Positions 16,835 to 24,387 of a DNA stretch of 64,000 nucleotides are shown here, piece after piece (position 1 is the stretch's first letter; every line of letters begins with the position of its first letter). The notes below the pieces were generated by a model that was not told where the DNA came from, did no database searches, and was given only the letters and a program-made list of their open reading frames with translations. Source of the stretch: Sinorhizobium arboris LMG 14919 (GTDB lineage: Bacteria; Pseudomonadota; Alphaproteobacteria; Rhizobiales; Rhizobiaceae). Location: positions 496,001 to 560,000 of the forward strand of contig NZ_ATYB01000008.1 in assembly GCF_000427465.1 (NCBI RefSeq), written 5' to 3'. The translations under genes were made by a program, and so were the position numbers.

Positions 16835-18252
16835 AAAACGAAACGATCCTGCCGGCTCGCCTCGATCTCAAGGCGCCCGTCAAGACTGAAAGCCCGGAGC
16901 AACGCCTGCCGATGACCGCGCCGGCACGCGTGCCTGCGGCAATGACGGAGCCAGACCTCCTGGAGGACAACACGCGTTCGCCGATCCGGCGTCTCGTCGT
17001 GGCCGGACTGACAACGATCCTGGTCGCATTCGGCGGCTTCTTCGGCTGGGCCTTTTCGACGGAGCTCAGCAGTGCCTCGGTCACCAGCGGTACGATCGTC
17101 GTCGATTCCAAGCGCAAGACGGTCAGTCACTTCGAAGGCGGCGTGCTCAGCCGCATCCTGGTTCAGGAGGGAGACCACGTCGCACCCGGCCAGCCGCTGA
17201 TGAAGCTCGAGGACACCCGTGCCCGCTCCGACCTGCAGGCGCTGCAGAGTCGCCGTCTTGGCCTGATTGCAAAACTGGCCCGGCTGCGGGCCGAACGAGC
17301 CGGCATGCAGTCGGTCGCCTTTCCGGCCGATCTTTTCTCTGCGGGCGATGCGGCCGCGGATGCGGTAACGGCCGAAACCGCATTTTTCGAGAAGCGGAGC
17401 GAGGCCAAGAATGGGCGGATCGCAATCCAGCGCAAGACCATCGAGGAACATTCGGAAAGGGCCAAATCGCTCGTGGCCCAACTTCGGGCGACCGACCGGC
17501 AGATCGAGTTGATGAACGAGCAGCGGACGGCTATAGCGACCCTCGTCGACAAGGCCTTCGCTCAGCGCTCGAAGCTCATCGAAATCGACGCGCGCCTCAG
17601 CGAACTCGCCGCGACCCGTGGCGAACTCGCCGGCGACAAGGCCCAGGCGGAAAAAGCAATGGCCGGCGCCGAGCTTGCGCTCACTGGGATCGAATCAGAC
17701 TTCCAGTCGGAGATCGCCGGAGAGATCACCACGGCGCGCCTCGAGCTCGCGGAAGTCGAGCAGCGGATTACCTCCGCCGAGGACGTGCTGCGCCGCCTCG
17801 AGATCCGAGCGCCCCAGGCAGGCATCGTCGCCAATATTCAACTGCGCACGCCAGGCAGCGCCGTCACCCCCGGGCAGCCGCTCCTCGACATCGTTCCGGA
17901 AGACGAACCGCTGCTCGTGGAGATGCATGTCAGCACGCGCGACATCGACAGCATAGCGATCGGCTCAAGCACACAGATACGCCTGACGGCCTACAGCCAG
18001 CGCTCGCATCTGCCTTTGAACGGCAAGGTCACCTATATCGCGGCCGACCAATCCGTGGATGAGAAGTCGAACGTCGCCTATTTCGTCGCGCGGGCGGAGG
18101 TCGAGCCAGAATCGCTTGCCGCCAATCCGGACATCCGGCTCTATCCCGGCATGCCCGCCGAGGTGTTGATCGTGCACAAACCACGTTCGGCGATCGATTA
18201 CCTTGTTTCTCCCGTCTCGGACAGTTTCAACCGCGCGTTTCGAGAAGATTGA
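16831..18252 (+). CDS. wgdB: Type I secretion membrane-fusion protein, HlyD/PrtE family (WgdB/ExpD2)
   Basis: 473-residue adaptor anchored by one N-terminal helix (RLVVAGLTTILVAFGGFFGWAF, about 52-73). It has a biotinyl-lipoyl-like half motif (VSHFEGGVLSRILVQEGDHV), a long alpha-helical hairpin (about 130-300), then the second half (IRAPQAGIVANIQL) and a C-terminal barrel. Start and the wgdA stop overlap as ATGA, indicating coupled translation with WgdA. It would bridge WgdA to an outer-membrane TolC-like channel, which is not encoded in the window. The C-terminal VSPVSDSFNRAFRED is typical of the PrtE group. Confidence 0.93.
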   Translation: MKNETILPARLDLKAPVKTESPEQRLPMTAPARVPAAMTEPDLLEDNTRSPIRRLVVAGLTTILVAFGGFFGWAFSTELSSASVTSGTIVVDSKRKTVSHFEGGVLSRILVQEGDHVAPGQPLMKLEDTRARSDLQALQSRRLGLIAKLARLRAERAGMQSVAFPADLFSAGDAAADAVTAETAFFEKRSEAKNGRIAIQRKTIEEHSERAKSLVAQLRATDRQIELMNEQRTAIATLVDKAFAQRSKLIEIDARLSELAATRGELAGDKAQAEKAMAGAELALTGIESDFQSEIAGEITTARLELAEVEQRITSAEDVLRRLEIRAPQAGIVANIQLRTPGSAVTPGQPLLDIVPEDEPLLVEMHVSTRDIDSIAIGSSTQIRLTAYSQRSHLPLNGKVTYIAADQSVDEKSNVAYFVARAEVEPESLAANPDIRLYPGMPAEVLIVHKPRSAIDYLVSPVSDSFNRAFRED

Positions 18253-18279
18253 CGGAAGGATGGAGGATGTCGCCACCGT

Positions 18280-18318
18280 TTCAAATTTACTTTAAATTTT
18301 GAATCTCTTTGCTGGCAA
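18280..18318 (+). promoter_or_regulatory. Putative WggR operator of the wge operon
   Basis: Degenerate palindrome with outer half-sites TTCAAA (18280-18285) and TTTGAA (18298-18303) around TTTACTTTAAAT. It is followed by GCTGGCAA at 18311-18318, matching the GCCGGCAA block beside the wga site. The distance to the wgeA start is about 210 bp. Weaker symmetry than the wggR/wgdA site suggests lower affinity. Confidence 0.6.
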
Positions 18319-18370
18319 TTCTATAAGAATTACTCCTAAAATTATACTGTACCAATATTGGCACATGTCG

Positions 18371-18412
18371 GACGATATGTCTTCGACACTGCGATTACAT
18401 CAGCATATCGTC
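18371..18412. promoter_or_regulatory. Inverted repeat GACGATATG / CATATCGTC upstream of wgeA
   Basis: Exact 9-bp arms at 18371-18379 and 18404-18412, 24 bp apart, within the AT-rich leader between the WggR site and wgeA. A small palindrome CCAATATTGG precedes it at 18352-18361. The arms could be a paired operator or an RNA stem. No equivalent is present upstream of wgaA or wgdA. Confidence 0.35.
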
Positions 18413-18527
18413 GATTTATTTTATAAAACCGTGTTGCGTTCGTAATTATTGCAGTGCACACTCCGGCACGCAAATCCTCGGCTCCGCGCCGATGATGCAT
18501 GCATCAAACGACGAAGAGGAGTAGCAG

Positions 18528-19187
18528 ATGGCCACTTTGGAAGGCGGCGCATACGACGACGCCCTGTTTGGCTCCCGCTTTGACGATTTCATCCGCGCCC
18601 ACGGGGGTGATGATTTCGTCAACGGAGGCAATGGGAACGACACTATCTTCGGTGACGAAGGTGATGATTTGCTGTTCGGCGGCAACGGAAACGACACCGT
18701 GTTCGGCGGCGAAGGCACCGATGTGCTCCATGGCGAAAACGGTGACGACATCCTGGTCGGCGGATCGGGTGACGACCTCATCTATGGCGACAACGGCAAC
18801 GACATTCTCCTTGGGGGCGCAGGCAGCGACTTCCTCCTCGGAGGCAGAGGCAATGACGTGCTCTTCGGCGGTGCCGGCAACGACATCATCGACGGCGGCT
18901 CCGGTTCCGACCTTCTTGTCGGCGGTCAGGGCAGCGACATTTTCGTGTTCGACGGCGGCGGCGGCAACGACGTCATCCTCGACTTCACTCCCGGCGAGGA
19001 CGTCCTTCAGATATCCAAGGGCATCAATGGCCTCGACATCACCGCACCCGAGGATCTCGCTTCGCGCATCACCCAGGTCGGCGGCAATGTCGTCATCGAC
19101 CTCGGCCACGGCGACACGCTGACGCTGGTCAATGCCGACGCCGAGGACATACAGGCGCACCCCGAAAACTACTTCACCGTTCACTGA
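18528..19187 (+). CDS. wgeA: Secreted RTX-like Ca-binding protein (WgeA/ExpE1)
   Basis: 219 residues. From about 24 to 140 there are roughly a dozen glycine-aspartate nonapeptides of the RTX type (GGXGXDXUX; e.g. GGNGNDTIFGDEGDDLLF), which fold into a Ca-binding parallel beta-roll. The C-terminal part (about 140-219) contains DFTPGEDVLQI and a hydrophobic beta pattern expected for a type I secretion signal. No N-terminal signal peptide. It is presumably exported by WgdAB and in S. meliloti is required for normal galactoglucan. Strong ribosome-binding site AGGAG seven bases before the ATG. Two hairpins after the stop may uncouple its level from the glycosyltransferases downstream. Confidence 0.93.
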   Translation: MATLEGGAYDDALFGSRFDDFIRAHGGDDFVNGGNGNDTIFGDEGDDLLFGGNGNDTVFGGEGTDVLHGENGDDILVGGSGDDLIYGDNGNDILLGGAGSDFLLGGRGNDVLFGGAGNDIIDGGSGSDLLVGGQGSDIFVFDGGGGNDVILDFTPGEDVLQISKGINGLDITAPEDLASRITQVGGNVVIDLGHGDTLTLVNADAEDIQAHPENYFTVH

Positions 19188-19196
19188 TAGGCTGAC

Positions 19197-19289
19197 GCGG
19201 GATGCGGGTAGAACACCGCAGACGGCTTTCCTCATCCCGCCCCTGACTTCAAACGGTGCGCCCTGCCTCCTCCCGCGGGGCGCGCCTTT
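19197..19289 (+). terminator. Tandem hairpins between wgeA and wgeB (partial terminator)
   Basis: The first stem pairs GCGGGATG (19197-19204) with CATCCCGC (19233-19240), with a small nested TGCGG/CCGCA stem. The second pairs GGTGCGCCC (19255-19263) with GGGCGCGCC (19278-19286) and is followed by TTTCC. The short T-run makes it a leaky terminator or a 3' stabiliser, which would allow far more WgeA than downstream enzymes. Confidence 0.5.
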
Positions 19290-19310
19290 CCAATAGCAGA
19301 GGAGTGGCGT

Positions 19311-21557
19311 GTGACGTTTGACGACCGTATGCGGGGCGCCAGCGGTTTTTTCGAGGACGCCAGGGCTTTTCGGCTCGGCTCCGAAGTAGCCGTCTTGATC
19401 TGGAACGTTCGCGCCAGGCCGCCTGCCGCCGCCAAACACACCCTTGTCATGCCCGAGCAACCGGTCCCGCTCGTCAGCACGATCCTGCCGCTCGCCGACG
19501 GCGGCCAGCGTGTGCTTTGGGCCATGCGGCCGGAAGGCGAGCGCCGCCGCGGACAGATTTCCATCGACCGCGACTGTGTTCAGACGGTCGTCCTGCCCCC
19601 CGTCGGCGAACTTCCGCCGCTCGATGTGGAGGCGCTGTTTGCCGAACTCGCGCCGGAGGGCTGCGTCAAGTTCCTGAACAATCTTCTCACCGCCTGGCGG
19701 AGCGCTTTCCGCCTGTCCCGCGACCCGCTCTTCATCTGTCTGGTCGAGGACGCACTTCACGCGCTGACGTCGCGGCCGCGACCCGCCAAAATCGTATGTC
19801 CGATCACACAGGGCCAATACCTGGTCGAGACCGCGATAAGCCCTGATTTCGGTGAGATCAGCGCCGTCTATGCCCTTGGGACCGACGCCATCCTGCCGAT
19901 GGCGTCGCAAGCAGTGATCGGCGCCCAGAGGGACAAGCTTCGTCCCTGCCACTTCGTCGTCGAGTCTCCCAAATACCCTCAGTCCTTCGTGCTCGTCGGA
20001 AAGAGGGGCATCGCGCTACGCGATCTCTCTTCCGTCAAACCCCAGTACCCCAACCTCCAGACCTGGTGGGCAGAACGGGGCGCAACGCCGGGACTGCACG
20101 AGTTCGTCGTTCGCTGGCTCTCGACTACGCCGGAGGGCGGGCTTGCGACCGCCGTTGACCTCCAGCTTCGGACCCCGCTCCCCCCTAGACGGATCGGCAG
20201 GTCCGCAATGCATCCTTCGGCGGAGGTGGATCTCGCATTGGCGGTTTCTGGCGGCCTGCTTGCTGGCGGCTGGTCCCATGATCCGACAGGCACTCTCGCC
20301 GGCATCGACTACCTGAAAGAAGACGGTACGGCCGTACCGCTCGACTGCAACTGGTACGAATTTCCCGCATGGGCACGCGGGGAGGACGACAACGCGCGGG
20401 CCGACGTGACCGGCTTCGTGGCCTGGCTGCCGTCGAATGACGCGCCCGGTGCCCTGCTCCAGCCGCGTTTCCAGATGCGGCTCGCCTCCGGCACCGCGAG
20501 ACCGCTCGTGCCGAAGCCGCAACCGTTCGAGGCTTCCGCACAGCGCAACTGCATCCTGCGGGCAGTCCCCCCGCAGCACGCAGTCGACCAGGCCTTCCGG
20601 ACGATCCTTGCCCCCGCGCTGCAGGACGTCGAGCAGCGGCTGGGCAAGGCCACCAAGGTCGACTACACCAAGGACTACGACCTGCCCGAAAGGGCGCCCC
20701 TGGTCTCGATCGTCGTACCGCTTTACCGCGTTCTCGATTTCCTCCGGTTCCAGCTCTCCGGCATGGCAACCGACCGCTGGCTCGCGAACAATGCGGAGAT
20801 CATCTATGTCCTGGATTCACCGGAGATTCAGGACGAGACCGAGCATCTGCTTGGCGGTCTGCATCTCCTCCACGGACTGCCGATGAAGCTCGTGGTGATG
20901 AACCGCAACGGCGGCTATGCGCGGGCCTGCAATGCCGGCGCGCGCTTCGCACGTGGCTCGGTCATCGTCATGCTGAACTCCGACGTGGTCCCATCGGCAC
21001 CAGGTTGGCTGCAGAGGCTGGCGCTGCCGCTGATCGAACAGAAGCGGCTCGGAGCCATCGGTCCGAAGCTGATCTTCGAGGACGGATCGCTCCAGCACGC
21101 GGGACTGTATTTCGCACGCGACCAGCGCGGCATATGGCTCAACCACCATTTCCACAAGGGCATGCCTGGGGACTATGCGCCGGCTCAGCTTGCACGCAGC
21201 GTTCCCGGCATCACCGGTGCGTGCCTGGTCACGCGGCGGGACACCTACGAGCTCGTGGACGGATATACGGAGGATTATGTGATCGGCGACTACGAGGACA
21301 GCGACTTGTGCCTGAAGATCCGCCGGTGCGGCTATGACATCGTCTACGAGCCGTCGGCGTGTCTCTATCATTTCGAGCGCCGCTCGATCCGCCGCAGCGA
21401 AGATTATATGCGCGGAGTCGCCAGCCAGTACAACTCGTGGCTGCACACCGAACGCTGGAATGACGACATTGGCGAGCTGATGAAGGCCGATCTCGGCGAT
21501 CCGGACCACCTGACGGCTACCTTCGGGATCGGTACGGCAGCGAGGACCGCCGCATGA
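19311..21557 (+). CDS. wgeB: Glycosyltransferase GT2 with N-terminal extension (WgeB/ExpE2)
   Basis: 748 residues. The C-terminal GT2 domain (about 462-700) has PLVSIVVPLYRV, NGGYARACNAGARFARG, the DXD-like VMLNSDV near 556 and GDYEDSDLCLKIRR, which carries the catalytic-type ED. Upstream, near residue 306-370, sits a GW-DP-type module (LLAGGWSHDPTG ... ARADVTGFVAW) that also appears in WgeE and WgeF. Residues 1-280 are not recognised. The start is GTG 19311 with AGAGGAG six bases upstream. The stop overlaps wgeC (ATGA). A backbone or side-group transferase of galactoglucan; sugar specificity is unknown. Confidence 0.9.
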   Translation: MTFDDRMRGASGFFEDARAFRLGSEVAVLIWNVRARPPAAAKHTLVMPEQPVPLVSTILPLADGGQRVLWAMRPEGERRRGQISIDRDCVQTVVLPPVGELPPLDVEALFAELAPEGCVKFLNNLLTAWRSAFRLSRDPLFICLVEDALHALTSRPRPAKIVCPITQGQYLVETAISPDFGEISAVYALGTDAILPMASQAVIGAQRDKLRPCHFVVESPKYPQSFVLVGKRGIALRDLSSVKPQYPNLQTWWAERGATPGLHEFVVRWLSTTPEGGLATAVDLQLRTPLPPRRIGRSAMHPSAEVDLALAVSGGLLAGGWSHDPTGTLAGIDYLKEDGTAVPLDCNWYEFPAWARGEDDNARADVTGFVAWLPSNDAPGALLQPRFQMRLASGTARPLVPKPQPFEASAQRNCILRAVPPQHAVDQAFRTILAPALQDVEQRLGKATKVDYTKDYDLPERAPLVSIVVPLYRVLDFLRFQLSGMATDRWLANNAEIIYVLDSPEIQDETEHLLGGLHLLHGLPMKLVVMNRNGGYARACNAGARFARGSVIVMLNSDVVPSAPGWLQRLALPLIEQKRLGAIGPKLIFEDGSLQHAGLYFARDQRGIWLNHHFHKGMPGDYAPAQLARSVPGITGACLVTRRDTYELVDGYTEDYVIGDYEDSDLCLKIRRCGYDIVYEPSACLYHFERRSIRRSEDYMRGVASQYNSWLHTERWNDDIGELMKADLGDPDHLTATFGIGTAARTAA

Positions 21558-22399
21558 GCGAGACCGCACTGCGCCAGGAAAACACTGCACCCACGGAACT
21601 GCCCCCTCGCGACGAGCGCGTGGAAACCCTGCTGGGGAGCATTCTTCGAAACCGCTTTCTCCCCGAGCCCAATCCCGACAGCGTCTTCGTCGGCGACGGC
21701 GATTTCAGGGCGGTGGGCGTTGAATTTCTGGGCCATTTCGTCCGGCTGGGGGGGCTGCGTCCGGAAAGCCGCGTTCTCGACATCGGCTCCGGCATCGGCC
21801 GAATGGCTGTCCCGCTCACGCAGTATCTGGATTTCGAGAAGGGGCGCTACAGCGGAATAGACCCTGTGGAGGGCGGCATCGCCTGGTGCCGCCGCTTCAT
21901 CACTCCGGCCTATCCGAATTTCACATTCCAGCGCGTCGATATTGCCCATGAACTCTATAATCCGAGCGGCAAGATCAGCGGCAACGCATTGAAACTGCCC
22001 TATGCCGACGGTCATTTCGACTTCGTGGTCATGACGTCGATCGTGACGCATCTGCCGCCGGACGAAGTCCTGGTCTATCTGCGAGAGGTGGGAAGGCTTC
22101 TGAAGCCGGGCGGCCGCCTCTTCATGACCGCTTTCGTCGTCGACCGCGTCGCGGCGGCGAACGAGAACGGCCGGCGCGACGCACGCCTTGGATTTTCGCG
22201 CGACGGCGACGGGCCGTGCTGGTACGTCCCCGACCTGCCGCGTCTCGCCGCCGTCGGTTTCGACGACGGCTTTCTCGACGCCGCACTCGACCGGGCCGGT
22301 CTCACAACAAGCCTGAAGGCGCTCGGCGCCTGGCGCGGAAAGGAAGCGGAGCACTATCAGGACATCTTCGTCGCCGAACGTCGGGGAGGCGGTGCGTGA
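21554..22399 (+). CDS. wgeC: SAM-dependent methyltransferase (WgeC/ExpE3)
   Basis: 281 residues, class I methyltransferase fold. The SAM-binding motif I is RVLDIGSGIGRMA (about 74-86), followed by YSGIDPVEGGI, then LPYADGHFDFVVMTSIVTHLP and LREVGRLLKPGGRLFMTAF, the classic post-motifs. ATG 21554 overlaps the wgeB stop as ATGA, and the stop overlaps wgeD as GTGA, so the chain wgeB-C-D is translationally coupled. The acceptor is unknown; a sugar or lipid-linked intermediate is a guess, since methyl groups are not a standard part of the described polymer. Confidence 0.88.
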   Translation: MSETALRQENTAPTELPPRDERVETLLGSILRNRFLPEPNPDSVFVGDGDFRAVGVEFLGHFVRLGGLRPESRVLDIGSGIGRMAVPLTQYLDFEKGRYSGIDPVEGGIAWCRRFITPAYPNFTFQRVDIAHELYNPSGKISGNALKLPYADGHFDFVVMTSIVTHLPPDEVLVYLREVGRLLKPGGRLFMTAFVVDRVAAANENGRRDARLGFSRDGDGPCWYVPDLPRLAAVGFDDGFLDAALDRAGLTTSLKALGAWRGKEAEHYQDIFVAERRGGGA

Positions 22400-23658
22400 G
22401 CATGCGCGTTCTGGTTGCAGCTCATAACCATCCGGCTCTCCACCCCGGAGGTACGGAGATCTTCGCCCACGACCTGTTCGCAGCCTATAAGCGCGCCGGC
22501 TGCGAAGCGCTTTTCCTCGGCGCGACAAACCAGATCCACCGCCAAGCGCGGCCGGGCACCAGCTTTCAGGGTGTCGGTCCCGCAGGAGACGAGTTGCTGT
22601 TGTGGTCCGGGCACTTCGACCGCTTCTTCATGAGCCAGATCGATCTCTACGGCATCGTGCCGGATCTCGCGGAGCTGTTGCGCGACTTCAGGCCCGACGT
22701 CGTCCATATCCATCACCTGCTTCTGCTCGGCGCGGAGTTTCCGCATATCGTTCGCCGTACTCTGCCGCACTGCCGGATCGTCATGACGCTGCACGACTAT
22801 TATCCGATCTGTCACCACGACGGGCTGATGGTGAGGACGAGCGGCAAGGAACTTTGCCATATGGCAAGCCCCGACAGGTGCCATGCCTGCTTCAAGGACA
22901 TAGCGCTCGACCGGTTCGCATTGCGCGAACGCCACCTGAAGGCCCTCCTGAGCGACGTGGACCGGTTCGTGTCGCCAAGCCGATTCCTCAAGCAGCGCTT
23001 CGTCGAATGGGGGCTGGCGGAAGACGCAATCAGCGTCATCCCCAACGGGCTGCCGCCTCGCAACCCACCGGCCGCAGCCCGAGGGCCCGGCTCGGATCGT
23101 CCGATCTTCGGCTACTTCGGCAATCTCAACCCCTGGAAAGGCGTCCCCGTATTGCTGGAGGCGGCGCGACAGCTCATTGCCGAGGGGCTGACCTTCGAAC
23201 TGCGCGTCCACGGCGGAGCGCCCTTCCAGAGCGAGAGCTTCGTGGACGAGATCACGCGCCTTTTCCGGGAAACGGCGCCGACCGTGCAGCAGCGCGGCGC
23301 CTACCGGCGCGAAGACGTGGCGGATCTCGTGGCTGCGGTGGACTGCACAATTGTACCTTCGATCTGGTGGGAAAATGCCCCGCTTGTCATCCAGGAAGCG
23401 CAGGCCCTCGGGCGGCCGGTCATAGCCAGCAACATAGGGGGCATGGCCGAGGCGATCGAGGATGGCGTGAACGGCCTCACCGTTGCGCCCAACGACCCGC
23501 GGGCGCTGGCCGCTGCCATGCGCCGTCTCGCGGAAGACGGAGGTCTGGCGCGCCGGCTTTCCGCAAACGCTCGGGCGCCCGAGAGCATCGACACCACCGC
23601 CCGACGCTACCTCGAGTTGATCGAAGCGATCAAGCCGTCACGTATCGAAGCGGCATAA
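22396..23658 (+). CDS. wgeD: Glycosyltransferase GT4 (WgeD/ExpE4)
   Basis: 420-residue GT-B enzyme. N-terminal MRVLVAAHNHPALHPGGTEIFAHDL has the GG-T/A-E motif of family GT4; the C-terminal domain has IFGYFGNLNPWKGVPVLLEAA, VPSIWWENAPLVIQEAQALG and IGGMAEAIEDGVNGL. A conserved cysteine-rich stretch (CHHDG ... LCHMASPDRCHACF) is shared with WgeG, its paralogue three genes on. The GTG at 22396 fits best: it overlaps the wgeC stop and has GGAGG six bases upstream; the ATG at 22402 is too far from that site. Sugar donor unknown. Confidence 0.9.
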   Translation: MSMRVLVAAHNHPALHPGGTEIFAHDLFAAYKRAGCEALFLGATNQIHRQARPGTSFQGVGPAGDELLLWSGHFDRFFMSQIDLYGIVPDLAELLRDFRPDVVHIHHLLLLGAEFPHIVRRTLPHCRIVMTLHDYYPICHHDGLMVRTSGKELCHMASPDRCHACFKDIALDRFALRERHLKALLSDVDRFVSPSRFLKQRFVEWGLAEDAISVIPNGLPPRNPPAAARGPGSDRPIFGYFGNLNPWKGVPVLLEAARQLIAEGLTFELRVHGGAPFQSESFVDEITRLFRETAPTVQQRGAYRREDVADLVAAVDCTIVPSIWWENAPLVIQEAQALGRPVIASNIGGMAEAIEDGVNGLTVAPNDPRALAAAMRRLAEDGGLARRLSANARAPESIDTTARRYLELIEAIKPSRIEAA

Positions 23659-23669
23659 AGGGGGAATCG

Positions 23670-24377
23670 ATGGCTGCTGTTGCCGAGAAATCAAATGCCG
23701 CATCTGAGCAGGACAATACGAAGCCGATGAGCGGCCGGGTCGACGCAATCGACCAGGGGCGAATCTTCGGCTGGGCGTTCGATCCGGCAGCACCCGACAA
23801 GCGTCTCACCATCCGCGTGTACCTTGACGGCAGCGTCATTGCCGAGGCGGCCGCCGACCGCAATCGCCCCGATCTCAAGCGCAACGGCATCGGCGACGGC
23901 AGCCATGCCTTTGAAATCGCGCTTCCCGACGCGGCAGCCTCGCGCGCCGCCGATCTGACGGTAACGGCCCTGGACGGGCGCGGCACGGAGCAGAAACTGC
24001 GCGTTCCGCGGCCGGACGAGCAGGCAGCCGAAGCCCTCATCGCCGCACCGCTCGCCAAAGTTCTCGATAAGCTCGACGTCCTCATGGCGGCACAGCGCCA
24101 ATTGCAGGTCTCACAGCGATCTCTCCAGCGCACGCATACCGACGACGGGAGCGAAGGCGGGACCGTGGGACCTGCGGCCGCCGCCGAAATCGGGCAGCGC
24201 CTCAATGACCTCGATGTTCATTTGATGCGGCTCGATGGCGTGGTTGCAGCGATGGAGAAGAATCTCGGCGCCTTGCAGAAACGGTCGAACGGGGAGCTGA
24301 AACCGCTGCTGCTCCTGCTTTTCGTTCTCGTGGGCTTTGCCGCCGGCGCCGCCCTCTCGCTTTTCGCCGGTGCATAA
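23670..24377 (+). CDS. wgeE: Protein with GW-DP module and C-terminal membrane anchor (WgeE/ExpE5)
   Basis: 235 residues. Residues about 20-95 form a clear GW-DP-type module (GRIFGWAFDPAAPDKRL ... DGSHAFEIALP), a pattern found in many alphaproteobacterial glycan proteins. Then a coiled-coil-like segment with heptad character (about 115-205) and one C-terminal hydrophobic helix (LLLLLFVLVGFAAGAALSLF). This is a tail-anchored arrangement: a carbohydrate-binding-like head in the cytoplasm held to the inner membrane. It might dock glycosyltransferases at the membrane. Strong AAAGGGGGA ribosome-binding site before ATG 23670. Catalytic function not evident. Confidence 0.8.
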   Translation: MAAVAEKSNAASEQDNTKPMSGRVDAIDQGRIFGWAFDPAAPDKRLTIRVYLDGSVIAEAAADRNRPDLKRNGIGDGSHAFEIALPDAAASRAADLTVTALDGRGTEQKLRVPRPDEQAAEALIAAPLAKVLDKLDVLMAAQRQLQVSQRSLQRTHTDDGSEGGTVGPAAAAEIGQRLNDLDVHLMRLDGVVAAMEKNLGALQKRSNGELKPLLLLLFVLVGFAAGAALSLFAGA

Positions 24378-24387
24378 GAGGACGATC

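Noticed and set aside
22602..24377. 591-codon ORF joining the alternate frame of wgeD to wgeE
   Set aside because: Only its last 235 codons are real (wgeE, starting at 23670 with a strong ribosome-binding site); the rest is an alternate frame of wgeD.
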